In this document: piece by piece, positions 48,431 through 60,978 of the stretch
How the letters are laid out: every line of letters starts with the position of its first letter
Position numbering within the stretch: position 1 is the first letter of the stretch
Source: Cyclospora cayetanensis
Lineage: Eukaryota > Apicomplexa > Conoidasida > Eucoccidiorida > Eimeriidae
Direction: 5' to 3'
Assembly (NCBI RefSeq): GCF_002999335.1
Contig: NW_020312037.1
Coordinates: forward strand, 186,001 to 250,000
Length of the DNA stretch: 64,000 nt
Position numbers and translations under genes: made by a program
The notes under the pieces: model-generated
The model's database searches: none
The model's input: the letters and a program-made list of their open reading frames with translations, nothing else
What the model was told of the DNA's origin: nothing

Positions 48431-49223
48431 TGTACATGCGTGCTCAATAGTATGGCAGCAAGGAAAGTATGTTGAGCGAGAGCACTCTATCGCGTACAGG
48501 AAGGGCAACTGGAGATGCTGTTTGGTATTTTAAGACAAACGGCTGTTGGAATCGCAGGAGGCACCAAAGTACGCGAGCCCTGTGTGTGTGGTGTGTGTGT
48601 TTCTTAGAGGGCGAGTGACAAGGATAGCTAAAGTGGCACGAATAAACTAGCGATTGCGTGCTTGGAGCAAGCATATCGAGTGACACTTACCGTTCAATCA
48701 CATAGGCCATCTGATGAGGGACTAAGACAAAACCGGGGTGGTTTTTCAGGAAGAAAGATTCTGTGATACGCCTGCTACTGGCCGAGCTGAAGCCACGCGT
48801 CGTGGTAGTCAAGTGTAGGGACACAGGGCGTGTCGAGAGGGAGTTACGCATGACACTCCAACATCCAGCGGGGCCCCCTGCAGCGTCCTGCAGGCCCCTT
48901 CCTGCTGAGCTTGCAGCTGCAACAGCTACAGGTGCAAAAGACGAGACGGCAGGCACCGCAGCTGCAGCCTCCCTCTGGCTTTGGCACCAATAAGCGTCCC
49001 CTCGAGGGGTTCCAGCTGCAAGAGGCTTTGAAGAGAGAGCAGGGAGCCGGCTCCGCACAACATCCGCACGCGGGTGGGTTGAGTGATCCGTGACGCAATG
49101 AGGCACACCAGAAAAGACAGGGAGCTGCAGACAGGGGGCCCCTCTCACAACGGAAAAGCTGAGAGGAGACGCAGCTCTCCGCAAGATGCAAGCCGCGAGG
49201 CGGAGGTCACTGGAGAGCACCAT
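45318..49223 (-). CDS. STOML2: Mitochondrial stomatin-like protein 2 (SPFH/prohibitin family)
   Basis: SLP2 is an inner-mitochondrial-membrane scaffold of the SPFH family that organises cardiolipin-rich domains and respiratory complexes. Exons 49223-48691, 48130-47995, 47479-47426, 47275-47141, 46536-46435, 45890-45698 and 45511-45318 are in phase and give 448 aa. The first exon encodes an Arg/Ser/Ala-rich mitochondrial leader (TRGFSSASSRRITESFF). The SPFH core follows: RFGRFHRVLPSGLHLLVPVV, VTLQIDGVLYVRVEDAYK, ASYGVENPIFAVTQLAQTTM, RSELGKLTLDNTFLER and WGVTCLRYEIRDI. Next comes the coiled coil (AEAERLKRAEVLRSEGERER; LVNLALGQKEATILDAEG), and the conserved end LAENYVSAFGRLAESSNTLI. Length is longer than human SLP2 (about 356) because of the leader. 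Confidence 0.95.
46968..47036. repeat. TA/CATA microsatellite in SLP2 intron 4
   Basis: Alternating ta and cata runs between exons 4 and 5 of SLP2; non-coding. Confidence 0.85.
48396..48426. repeat. TA microsatellite in SLP2 intron 1
   Basis: A nearly perfect run of ta dinucleotides in the intron between the leader exon and the SPFH core. Confidence 0.85.
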
Positions 49224-52200
49224 TTACAAGGCAGAGGGGGTGTCCCTTGAAGAAAAATGACGGGGGGCAGCTCCTCCGCTGATGGGGGGCCTGCTGCCCT
49301 TTCAGCAACCTCTAGCAACCTATGGCTAGTCAGTTGACTCTAATTACTTTGAATCTGAGAGGATGAAGGCTAGGGGCGAGAAGCACAATCAGGCGAAGGC
49401 CCTACAAAGCCTTATTGGGGCCCACGCCGCCGGACTTGCAGTGTAATTCTAAGGGCGAACCTCTCAGGTACACGCTTGGCCTTCCACTAGTTATTAGGTG
49501 GCAACCTGCTTGACGTACAAATAAAAAGGAAAAGTAGCACTGCTTCCAAGGAATTTTGCAAGCGAAGTCTTTACTCTGTTCCCTTGGGGCTGAAGACCAA
49601 CTCTTAGGGGCCGAGTAGGGCCCCTTTAGGGGAAGTCAGTGCTTCTGAGGTGGAAAATATGGGCTGTGTGGAAATTAAAAGGCAACTACGATTAGTCAAG
49701 CACTTCATGTTGCTTTGATAAATAGCTGCCAGTGACCATTACAGCACTCGTTTTAAGTGCCTGGTGTGCGCCATGTACAATGCAGCTCAGAGAACAGCAA
49801 ACGGTAGCTTGCACGAACTGCCCTGTAGGGAGAACCATTGAAAGGCCCACATGTTTTCTCAGCAGCTGCATAAGTTTTCCTTCGCTCTATGCCCACGAAG
49901 TAATGGGCTGTGCATGGCCAATCTCTTTTGCAGCCTCCCATAAGCACATATAACAACCACATTTAATAGTGACAAAAATCACCTTACACATATCCTTGTA
50001 CGTGCAGTTGGTCCTTGAGACAACCGCTCTATAGGATCGGCAAGTCTACCAGCCGAAAAACAGCCAGGGAACTGATAGTCCTGCAAGTGTATTGCTTGGG
50101 AGGTCCCCACACTTGAGACTGCGTCCAAGAACACGCACAACATTGTAGAATCTGAGGCGCTCAGAGATCGCCACTACAAAAGAGGGCAATCTGCAGAGGC
50201 GACCCACTGGCCATTCCTGTGCGAGGACAGCGATTCACGCATCGCTGTACAGAAGCACAAATAGGCAGCATCCACGAAATCTCCAGTGCCCCTTCTTGTC
50301 TACGTAGGAAGACACTTTAATTTAGGCTCAACACATACTTTGTAGCTATTAAAGCTTTTAAAAAGTGCCACCTCCTCCGACCCCACCTATCATAGCTCCC
50401 GACGCAGAGGAAGAGGGGCATTTATGATGTGTGTTGCTCCACATTCTGTGCTCTCTACTATTCACAATTTACACATACCATCTAGGGCACATATACACAA
50501 CATTGTGTCTGATTTCATGGAGCTAAGAATCCCTTGAAATAGATAAGGGATACAAGCCTTAAAGGCAATCGGACAACTTGCTGCTACTTCTTGATTAAAT
50601 AGCTCCGTAGATGAAGGTGTTTCAGTGCATAGCTTAGCTCGCTGGAGCTGAGTTTGACTATGCAAAAAATTCTGTAGATTTACAGCAAAATCTGGAGTAA
50701 TGTATTTCCCACAATGCCACCAGTACGTTTGTTAGTTGACGACAAACTGTCAAACGTCTACATTGGCCTTTCTTAGGGGTTCTAGGGTCTTGATAGATTC
50801 TGGGAGTGCAGTGCGCGTAGCCTTTAGGTGTTCGTGTCCAGAGAGTGCCTTGGACTGCGAAGAAATTCGCTGGGCGTAAGACTGTAGTGTTAATTTACTA
50901 CCAATATTTAGAGACAGCTGCATGGAACGCACAGCCCCGGCTACACAGTTACGTCAGAGTTCCCACACGTTCTGTAAGCTGAATTCATTTAGTTAGCTAA
51001 CGGGATCTGTGATTCCATTGCATCCCAATTGATTTCTACAGCCCGCACATAAATGCTTGGATACGAAGCCCCTCGGTGCTTGCAGACTGAAATTAAATGC
51101 TAGAGGGAAAGCCAGATCTACTTAAAATACCCCTGAGGGCGTGTAAAAGGTAGCTGCATATCTTTGTCCTGGAAAGATATGGCTGCAGCCCCAAAAACAG
51201 TCAAGCAGGGACAAACTAGAAAATGTAGCCAATGCTTCTCTCTCTAGTATCACCCTGAGCTACCATACTATGTATCGTAGTAGCAGACCACGTACATGAT
51301 CTCAAGGTTATACTTCTGTGTCTTGTTGCATCTGGGCACAGTAAATGACGTGCAGGTCACCCAAGGAGTCTCGAAAGTATTGATGCTGAGCCAGCACGAC
51401 GCTCGACAGAATATAAGATCTTCCTGCCTTTTATATCGGCACGCTGGAATGGATGAAGAGCATCAGGAATTAAAAGTAATGGGGGGATTTGTGTCCTGCG
51501 TGGGACGGGGGTCTTCGAAGGTATTCCAGCATGTGCAAGGTAACGTACGAAGGTTGGATAGGACGTCTCAGTCTTTGTAATTTTTCCTGCAGGGCTCTCC
51601 TATGCTCAGAGGATGTTTCCGTTCAGTGGCTATGCTGCCTAGCCAGCGGTGTGGTGGAGGGAGAATGCATACTGTCCCTTCGCCACTCTCGCTCACTCTC
51701 ATTGTAACTAACTGATAATCAGTCTCCTTCTGGTACCTAGAGTTGCTGCAGAAACACCTATGAAGCACAGATATACTAGATCTCTTCGATCTCACCGACC
51801 TGCCATTGGGTAGTAGCTGTCCTGAGCAGCCCCCCAGCTGCTACTGCAACTGGTCCTAGTAAGCAATTACTTTATTCGGTGTGCTATCCTTGACAACGAC
51901 TCAATGTCCAGTCACAGTTTTCTCCTATGGATTTCAAGTGTGAAGTATTCTGCGCGCAGATACACCCCAGCGTATCCTCCCGTCTTTCTGCCATCGGCGC
52001 CAATCCGCGAGCAGCGCATACAGCTGAAACCCGTTCTGCCCTGTGGAAAGAGTCTATTCCATAAGCGTTTAACACGATTTTTTTTCAAATGTATGTGAAT
52101 TATTTATAAACAAACACAACCAAGAGCTCATCGGTTCGTTAAAAGGAACATGCAAGCCTGAGGAACGGCTGGTGGTAATTGTCCGCCGGCTTAACTAGCA

Positions 52201-52471
52201 GGCGGTGACTCATCATTCCACAGTATTGACAGGAAAGTTCACTTCCTTCATTTCCTTGAGCAGTCGTTGTTTCCCAAACGACAGCCACCCAGCGATGCAC
52301 CGGCCTAGTGCCTGTGGTGGCCGTCTTACTTTACTTGTTCTATCGAGGTGGTCCACCGCACAAGTTTCATTGAATACGATATTGTAATCTGTTTGAAATA
52401 CCCCTAAAACCCGCTATCACAGGGATATATTTATGGGGCCCTGTGGCTGATGCTTCTGATTTTGAGGAGAA
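49224..52471. other. Largest gene-free gap, divergent
   Basis: 3.2 kb between the SLP2 and dioxygenase start codons. Open frames are short, and none shows a domain or clean splice partner. The composition is less GC-rich than the flanking coding sequence. No tRNA or rRNA was recognised. An unannotated non-coding RNA cannot be excluded. Confidence 0.45.
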
Positions 52472-54708
52472 ATGGAATTTGCAAATTCTCTTTTCCAAGT
52501 TCTTTTCCCTGCCAGCCGGTATGTGGATTCGAGAGGTGCTGCTGAATCACCAGAACAACAGCATCAACAACGAGAACAGAAGCTACAGCCTAGCGCCGAG
52601 AATGAGAGTGGAGCAATAAGCAGTAGCCTGGCACGGTCAGAGGCCGTGAGCCCTACCCAAGAGACAGACGAGCTCCCTGTAGGCGAGGCTATTCCAGAAG
52701 GAGAGCACATCCGCACACTTCGAATATACTCTTTAACATCAGATTCTGTTGCCCCGTCGTTAGGGGAACAAGGGAAAAGCCCTCAAAGGCCTCCTGTTTC
52801 AAGTGTGTCGGGCGCAGCTGAGGGCCTCCGTGAAGTACATGTGCTGCGGGTATTTCGTAACCCTGATGTATTGATTGCACCTAGCCTCTTGACACAGCCC
52901 CAATGTCGTCATCTCTTGCATTTGGCAGAGGGTAAGTGGGAGAGAAGCAAGACGAGCATTGGTTTGACCACAACCCCGCAGGTGAGCAGCAAAGATCTCC
53001 CTGCCTTATTATCAACAGCTGTGCACGGATTCTCGCGCTGAAGTCTTTCTGGATGGACCCTCATGATGCATGTCTCTGGGGCCGATCATGAAGACACCAT
53101 AAAGATCCCGAAGGAGCCCAGAATAGACAGCATTGCACCTCACAGCACACTAATGCCTCTCTCTGCCGGTTTCCTTTTTGCCTTTGCGCTTCAGACACAG
53201 TACAGGACCTTAAAAAGCAAGACTCGCACCTCAAGGTCGGTGATTTTGCAGCCGTCCCAAACCCCTATCGTGCATTCAGTGGAGCTCTTGGCATGCGCCC
53301 TCGCACGCCTCCCCTTGCAACACCTGGAGGGACTTGTCCTCGTCCGTTATGATGAGGGAGAGTACTTCAATGAGCATCATGATGGGAATTTCAGACCCAA
53401 AACAGTCCTCCTCTACCTCAATGGTAAGAATTCCTCCAAAGCCGTAAGGTCAAACGATTGTCTGAATTGGGTTCGGCTGCGGTTTGAGGGCCTCACAGGG
53501 TCACTTATTCGGTGGGCAGGAAGGTTTCGAAGGGGAGGAATGTATTATAACGGGGAACGAGTAGTTCATAGCCGCTGCGTGAACGGTTCCATGGGTCCCT
53601 GTATTTCTGTTGCTACACTGCCCTTTCGGTACGCTGCAACGTCTGCCGCATCGACAGAGGGAGGGCCGTTAGGTCGCCGTGCGTAGAATCGCTTCCAGAT
53701 TGTGGCATCGGATAATGCTGCTCAGGACGGGGAACTTGTAGGGCTCTGAGCACATAGAAGGGCTTGCGAGTGCACCAGACATGTCATTGCTGCAGGAGCG
53801 AGCCAACGGCTCCCATTGCAAGCGGTCTGCCGCACCTTTTTTCTTGAAAATGCATTTTGAAAGCGATGACGCATAACGAACATCTATTCTGTCTCACAAC
53901 TGCCGCTCTTGAGGTTGCTGCTGCAGATGTGGATGAAGGTGGCTTCACACACTTCACGCGTCTCGGCTTGAAGATAAGCCCCGCGGAGGGCACCGGTGCA
54001 GTGTGGGACAACATAACGCCTAACGGGGCCATGGATTTACGGACGCTGCATGCGGGGGCTTCCCCAACTCGAGGGACGAAATTTGTCGTCAATTGCTTCT
54101 TCAATGAAACGGTGGTCCGGCCTGCAGCGCCTCCACTTCCTCTCTCGCCTCAGCGTCCCTCTCTTGCAGTGCCTGTAGCACGCACTTGCGGGAATGCGAC
54201 AGCGCGCAGTACTCCAGCAGAAACTTTGGCAACAGTTCAGGTGGAGGGCGCTGAACGTCCTCCTACATGCTCACGCATGCAGTTGCCTACGGGCAGCAGG
54301 GTCTGGGAGGGTCATACCGGGTTCCATCCAATTCCGAGGAACGCGCAACACATTTTATACACTCCTTGCGAGGTACGGTCTCCCTCCTTCACAGGGGGGG
54401 GCCCTCAGCAGCTGCAGCAGAGGGTGCTCTTCGGCAACATGGTCTCACTTAATGGAGCTGCATGGGGCCCTCTGGCGCTCCCCATGTTTCAGAAGCCGGA
54501 GGTAGCCGGTTTGCCTATGCCCGTCTCAGCACGGGGCCCCGCCACATGGGACCCCTCGGGGGTGTCCCTAAAATATATGTCTCATCCCCTAGGGGGGGGG
54601 CCCCCTGCGCCCTTTGGGTGCCCTTCATCTGCATGGCGCATGCATGGGGGCGTAGCGCTGCCACCAGGTCGGCGGTGGTTGCCAAATTGGCCAGCGAAAG
54701 GCTCCTAG
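52472..54708 (+). CDS. Prolyl 4-hydroxylase-type 2-oxoglutarate/Fe(II) dioxygenase
   Basis: P4H enzymes hydroxylate prolines using O2, 2-oxoglutarate and Fe(II). Exons 52472-52981, 53195-53423 and 53927-54708 are in phase and give 506 aa. The catalytic domain starts with FRNPDVLIAPSLLTQPQCRH and KWERSKTSIG, then RTLKSKTRTSRSVIL. The iron ligands HxD appear in RYDEGEYFNEHHDGNF, the strand pair in VDEGGFTHFTRLGLKISP, and the distal His plus 2-oxoglutarate Lys in LHAGASPTRGTKFVVNCFF. All four key residues are present, so the enzyme is likely active. The first 120 residues are polar and low in complexity. About 180 residues after the catalytic core are Pro/Gly-rich with no domain and might include an unrecognised intron. 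Substrate candidates, from Toxoplasma PhyA, include Skp1-type proteins, but the assignment is inference. Confidence 0.88.
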
Positions 54709-56145
54709 TCGCCTGATAGGGGGATTTCTGAGGGTGCGCCTCAGTACACACACTGCAGCAGTAGTACATGTGGTGGGGTAGCTGCGGAGTCTGCCTATTG
54801 GACCTATTGGTCTTAGCGTCCCCATCGTCACCCGTCTCGTGACTGTGAGCGCTGCAACCGAGACAGTGTGTGTACACAGGACGCGACAGAAGGAAGAATT
54901 AGGTTGCATTCGCTTTTCCTTGCGTTCTCTGGCAGCTTCCCTTCCATCTCCCGTATGTCTTTTTTACACTTATCTTGGTCGCCGGTACAGAGCCTCCGGC
55001 CCCACTTCATGAGGCAGATCAGTTCTTGGCAGGTCACCGCAAGATGGCTCCTTGGCGCATGTGTCACATCTTTTTTTCATGTGGCTGTGGCACTGTGCTT
55101 TGTGGGAGCCTAATGCACAGTTAGTAATCTGCATTTGTAACGCTGTCTTGGAAGCCGGCCCCGTCCTCAAAGATCGATCTTCTTCTGGATCCACCCCTGT
55201 ACCAGAGATGCACAGAGGCCTTATGGGGATCTCCGTGGCTTCCGTGTTTCGTTTAAATTCATGGAAGATGCACAAGAGTAGCTAACCGCACACTGATTGA
55301 TACTCGAGTTTTGTGGAATGGTTTCACTCTCCACGGTTAGTAGCGCATACTGCTACACGAACGGAAGGAGAAAGGGAGCACGGGAGGGAAAATTCCACTG
55401 AAAGCGTGCACAATGGACTCAAATGGGACAAGCCAGAGCGCGGGTCTGCGCGTGCAAGCGTATTTTAATGCATGTTTACTGACTCGCAGCTCATAAAGCG
55501 TCCCAGCAGTGTAATGAGTTATCTGTGGCACTGCGGCTGTGCTAAGCCTTCCTCCCCCCTCTCAAAACATGCGGGTACCAGAGAACTCACGAAATACCAA
55601 CAGGCATGTACACTGTTTACTACGGGCCTTTTATCACTGTCTCCACTTCTCCTCTGTTGTTCACAGCGTTATATGCACCGGGCTCCCCGTGATCGATACA
55701 TCAAATCATCCTTCTTGCACGTTCTGCTTCATTCCTTCGGTAGGGCGGGTGCGTCCACTGGTCGAATACCATACCACCGCGTATCTTGTAGTGACTTACT
55801 TTATGATCCCCGTTGAGGTGGGCAATGTAAAACCGTTTTTAAAAATTTTGCTAAACGTACGGCAACCGCTTTCGTCTCTAATGGACCACTGTGTCTGCGT
55901 GCCGCTGTGGCAGTTGGCATCACACAGCGCCTCCGTTTCTGCACAGTCTAAGGTCAGAGCGAGCCTCCAGTGTAGCCGCTGTGGGGTTCAAAATGGGATT
56001 CTCTGACCGTCTTTACGAGCTTCTCGACGAGTTGACGGGCAGGGGCAGTCAATTTGCTGAGAGCCGCTGCCCCGTCTGGCCGGGCCTTGCAGCATATACG
56101 CACCATGAGACATTTGGGAAAGGCGCTTTCACAGCACTTGAGGAT
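54709..56145. other. Convergent intergenic region
   Basis: This separates the 3' ends of the dioxygenase (+) and the HPR-like gene (-). Several chance open frames occur on both strands (for example 55539-56006 +), with no recognisable product, RNA gene or repeat. Confidence 0.4.
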
Positions 56146-59100
56146 TCAAGTCAGGCTAAGGTTTCTAGGATAGTACGCTTTCGGATAGGGGTAGAAAACC
56201 TGTTGAGGTAGCGCGCAGGGAGGAAAGGCAGGAAGGGATTGCAAGCTACACTTAGAAAGCCAGGGCGAGAGGGCGGGGGAGGCACAGAAAGGCCGAGACA
56301 GCGAAGGTAGAGGCAAATAGACACCCATGGAGGATAGAGACACGTGAAGGGCTCACCAGAGCCTCTAGCAGCAGCTGTCGGAGGGCTTGTGCGTGGGGTA
56401 GACTTTCATACGAAGCCACTGCCGCCAACCTGCCAAGACGCCCTCTCACAATGTGTGGACAGCTACGCAAGAGAACCCAGGAGGCGAGGGTTCAGGCGGC
56501 GTGTTTGCCTCCCCACCGTCTATAATAGATACCCCCGAAAACTGGCGAATCGAATGTGAAGAGGGGCGGATTGCTCTAAGCCAAAGGTAACGAGGAAAAG
56601 TTGCCTAATCTGTTCAACGGCGTGATGGCAACCCCCCGGAGCACCTTAAATTTCAGGATAACCAATATGCCCGCAGAAATTCTGCTGGATCCATTATAGA
56701 AGCCTTTACAAGAGGAAGACAGATCATGGAGAGCAAGAGTGGGAGACAAGGAGCGTGACGAAGAGAGGCAGACATCGGGAACGAGCGACTAAGAAAACGA
56801 GAATAGGTGAATACGAAGCGGACAGACAGGCATCCTTACCGTTGGAGCCCATAGACCAGCGGGTCAAGAGAGGTGCTGTATCCGTCCAGCTCCCCATAGA
56901 AGAGCACCAGGAATCGAATAAGCGAGTCGGGTGTTGACTGGTGAATCTTTCTGGTGCCCTCGCGCGCCACTACGGCCATTAGAGGCCTGTACAAACAGCA
57001 TCACAAAAGGTTCCATCTCCTGCTGCACCTGATTCTCCCCTGGACTTCAGAAAAGCATCGCTGCAATGCTGGGCCCTGCCCTAGGAAAGAAACTTGCATG
57101 CGTTCACACTCATACAGCGGATCCTCTACTTGGGAGCCCTGAGGGCCGCTTGTATGGCGTATTGAAGCCCGCGACAATTAGGGACGAATAATTACTGCCA
57201 TAGATCGGCGTGCTCGTCCGTCCACACCCGCTCCTTAGGGCGGAAGGATGACCCCTGCCCTTTAACACACCCATAAAAGGCAGCTCAGCAGAGTTGTGTG
57301 TACACCAGGATTCACACGTATGAAGAAATACACCCAGAGAGAGGATGCGCACACAAATAGCGGTACCTGTGCCACCGTTGGGTCTTCCCATGAGGCAAAA
57401 GTTTTTCACGTTGTTCCCTCCGATTGAAGTCGCACGCTCTCAGCGACTCCAGCAACTCCACCAGCAGCCGCAGAGAGACACAGGGCAGCCTATAGAAAAT
57501 AGATTGTAGCATCCCCCGCAGCAGAGGGTGCAGCGGCTCTGGGGGCCAGCTTATCCCTGCAGCCGGAGACCGGCTGGCGTCTGCTGCAGAGGACCACGTT
57601 TTTCTCATGCAAGAATCTGTGGCAGCAGGAGAGTCAAGACGGACCATCGTTGATCCTGCTTCTGATTCTGCGTCTTCTTGTAGCTCCGCCTCTTTCCCTT
57701 TCGTTCCCGTCTTCCTCGAAGTCTCCCCTGCCCTCAGGTCGACATCGCGTTCGTCAGCCGCGTTCTGCTGCTGCCACAGCGGCCCCGTCCCGTCTATCTC
57801 CATGGGAATCCTACGGGGGGGGCGAGCGTCGGGGTGTAGTATGGCGTCTAGGGAGGACAACAACGAGATGACAGAGATACGAAACGCCGGGTGCAGCTGG
57901 AAGAGGGCAGGACGCAGCGCAGCCAGTCCAACGCCGACTGCTGAGACATAACAGTAGGCGGCAGAGAGAAACGGAGAGGAAGGAGGCAGACACGAATCGC
58001 GTAAAGACGCCCATGGATCTCCAGGAGATGCCCATACATCCAGAGCGGCATCCTCCGCACGGGCTACTGCAAGCTCGCTCATTTCAGATCCTGCCGCCAT
58101 AGCAGCGGTCGAGGACCTTGCAGGGCATGCGGAGGTTCCGAAAGAAGCTGCAACAACAGCAGCCGCCGCTGCTGGGCCTTCTGGAGAGGTGCCTTGCCGC
58201 ACGACTGTCTCGATACGCGCGACGGCAGCAGTGGCGCACTCAGGTGCCAGTTTAACGATCGGTTGCAAGGCGACGGCGGCAGTAAGAAGGTCGCAAGGCT
58301 CATAAGGCCCCATTTGCGCTAAGGGGAAGCAGCAAGCTGCCTGCAGCAGCCGCCGGAGCACCAATGGCCCCGCATCCAAACGCGATAACGCAGAGAGAGC
58401 TCCAAATAACAAGGGAAGCTTCCGGGGGGCTGAGGCATGTCCTAGGACAGAGGGCTGACAAACAGGGATGGACAGAAACCTCGAGAAACACATTACAGGG
58501 TGATGGATAGACATACACAGAATAAGGTTGCACAGGTTAGTAAAGAAGAGCTGGAGGACAGGCGAATGAGCACTGGCGGGGACAGGGGCGTAGACCAGGA
58601 GGAAGAGTAATACAGAAGGCATGTAGAAGCAAGTGAGAGGAGGTCAATGTTGGGAGGCACAATGGAAACGCCGGCAGATGTGCAAGGGAAAAGGGCCAAA
58701 CATTCAAAGGCTGCAGACGCACCTCCTCATTAAGGAGGTAGGGTCCTAATACATCTACCATCCGTCTGAGTTGCTCTTTACTGGGTTTGTGGTGCAAATT
58801 CGCGAGGCCCTTAAGGCACATCACGAGGGCCTCTCCGTTCAGCTGTTCGGGTGCCTCTAAACAGGTAAAAAGCTCTGCTGTCTGAGGCCTCTCTGGGAAC
58901 TCCTCCTTAAGCAGGTGCATCAGGGCGGCGTCGACCGTCTCGAGGAGTTCTGAGAATAGGGCTGAATCCCTCAGATCTGTCCTCCCTGATACGTGAGAGG
59001 GCATGTGACAGGCACAGCAGTCAGACATCAGCCCGGAAATCTGTTGGCACAAAGAGCGAATGAGCAAGGCAGCGCGCAGTGACACAACCACGCTCGGTCT

Positions 59101-60978
59101 GAAGGTGTACGCCCTATTTTGTGCATGTTGCGACAGACTAGGTCCTCGACAGGGAGATCGTCCCTTGGGAATGCTCTTATGGCATGAGGCGGGAGATGGT
59201 CTACATTGCGTCTTTGTTACCAAAAGCATGTAGTAAAAAGGCCGCTTGTAGCGCGGTGAGGCCCTCCTTTGGGCCCCCCTTCTGGGGACCGTTGGCCCCC
59301 CAGGGGCCCCTCCGCCATGTGTTGCTTGCTGATTCTTGCATCACACCAGCGCGAGATCCCCTTTGCAACTCTGCAGCTTCTTCCTGCCCTGGCGCACTTC
59401 GCTTTCCACAGGGGTCCTGGCAGCGGCGGAGGGCCCCTGCAGCAGCCGTGAATAGGGGAAGGAACTCGGGGGTGTAAATGGCGGCAAAGTCTGTCAGCAG
59501 GAGCTGCAGCGCTCCTAGCCTCAAGAGACCAACGCGCCGCTCAACGACAGAGCTTAAAGGAACCAACGTGGACCTTTCGGCTACTCCGGGGCACAAAGAG
59601 AAAACGCGCAACAACCTGCAACCGAAGCCACATGGCCCAGACGAGAGAACAACAAAACAGGAGACTCACCCCTGATACACCGTGGCAGCCATTCCACTTG
59701 TATGCTCCAGAGTCTCGCGAATCCCAACAGGAGCGCACTTCATAAGTCATGAAACAAATGCAGTGCAACAAAGGCTTTACTGGCCCTAGGCCCCAAACGG
59801 CTCAGTTCCATGCACTGGACGCAAAAGAACCCTCCCCTTACTGGCTACCTTCCCTCCCCTTTGCCCCTGTGGCGCAGCCAGTTAGAAACATCATTCGCAG
59901 CAGCTGATCAAGGACTGCGGAAGAGAGTGCAAGGAGACGGAAGTAGGGAAAGGAGATGCGGAGGCGAAGAAACGCAGTGGACATATGACCTGCCTGTGCA
60001 TCCCAAGAGTCGAGAGGTGCCGTTCTGGCTGCTTGTGCAGTACACACGCCGTCAGCTGCTGCAACAGGCCTTCTGGAGGGTTCTTTCGAAGGGCTAAAAA
60101 GTAGGCAGCGTTTGCCGCCTCAGTAGGAGAGAGTTGCCCTTGCTGCTCCCATAATCGACGCAGTAGGGCCCTCCCCTCCAAGCGGCTAGGGCGTTGCCTT
60201 TCAACCGTGTTGCCGACAATGCCCCTCCTGAGGTGGCATTCACCCTGAGCCAACTCCAGGGCACCTTCCTCCGGATTTCCTGCATGGGAGGAGCAGCCCC
60301 ACGGTTCTGCCGTCTCAGTCCCATGACGTTTATATACGTCCCACTGAACAGAGAGGCACACGCACGTGCATGCATGTAAAATGGATATATATGTATTTAT
60401 ATATATGGACGGGACGGCAGCCTCAGCTGTTCTGCATCCCAGTGTAGAGCCACGGGGAAGTTTGATTCAGAGGAAAATGCCAAGACAAAAGCCGAACAAA
60501 ATAGCTGGGTCGCGCTGCCCGCCAGTGAGTAGGCCGACCGGCTTGGAAACACGCCTTCACTCTACACAGAAGCCCTCGGGAACCTCAGTAATTTAATTTA
60601 CTGAAAAAGAAATCGAACAACCGGACCCGGACTTGCCTTCGCTTTATAGATCAGTTCAGCCCCTGTGGAGCGCCCAGCGTTGCCTTTTTGGCGCTTCTGT
60701 GGTTCCTTCTGCTTCGTTCTGACCTCGCTGCACGAGGAGATAGACTGCCAGTAGAGTGGGCTGCATCCACTAGCTCCGTGACAGTTCAGCAGCCACGTAC
60801 TGCTAGCATGCGCACCGTCAGTCAAGCCTCGGCGGAAGGCAGGGGAAGCGCTGCTAGGGGCGGGGTAATAAAAGTTGCGAGAGAGCTTGCAAGGAGCAGA
60901 AGAGCAGACGTCAGAAAGTGTTGTGCATTTCAGTCTCTGTGCACCCGAGAAAAATTGGAGGGCGCCGGGTGGCACCAT
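56146..60978 (-). CDS. Helical-repeat (HPR/RAP-type) organelle RNA protein, 917 aa
   Basis: Heptatricopeptide-repeat proteins are apicomplexan helical-solenoid proteins that bind organelle RNA and fragmented mitochondrial rRNA. Nine exons (60978-60622, 60343-59990, 59737-59670, 59573-59221, 58985-58723, 58418-57367, 56986-56840, 56462-56357, 56199-56146) are in phase and sum to 918 codons with the stop. The first exon is Ser/Arg-rich, like a mitochondrial leader. Repeated helix pairs are visible: LSPTEAANAAYFLALRK, LTALQAAFLLHAFGRTD, LNGEALVMCLKGLANLHHK, FGALSALSRLDAGPLVLRRL and DSLIRFLVLFYGEL. No catalytic residues are seen. A RAP domain, often C-terminal in this family, was not recognised; the protein ends VFYPYPKAYYPRNLSLT. 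The mitochondrial or apicoplast target is unknown. Confidence 0.75.
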
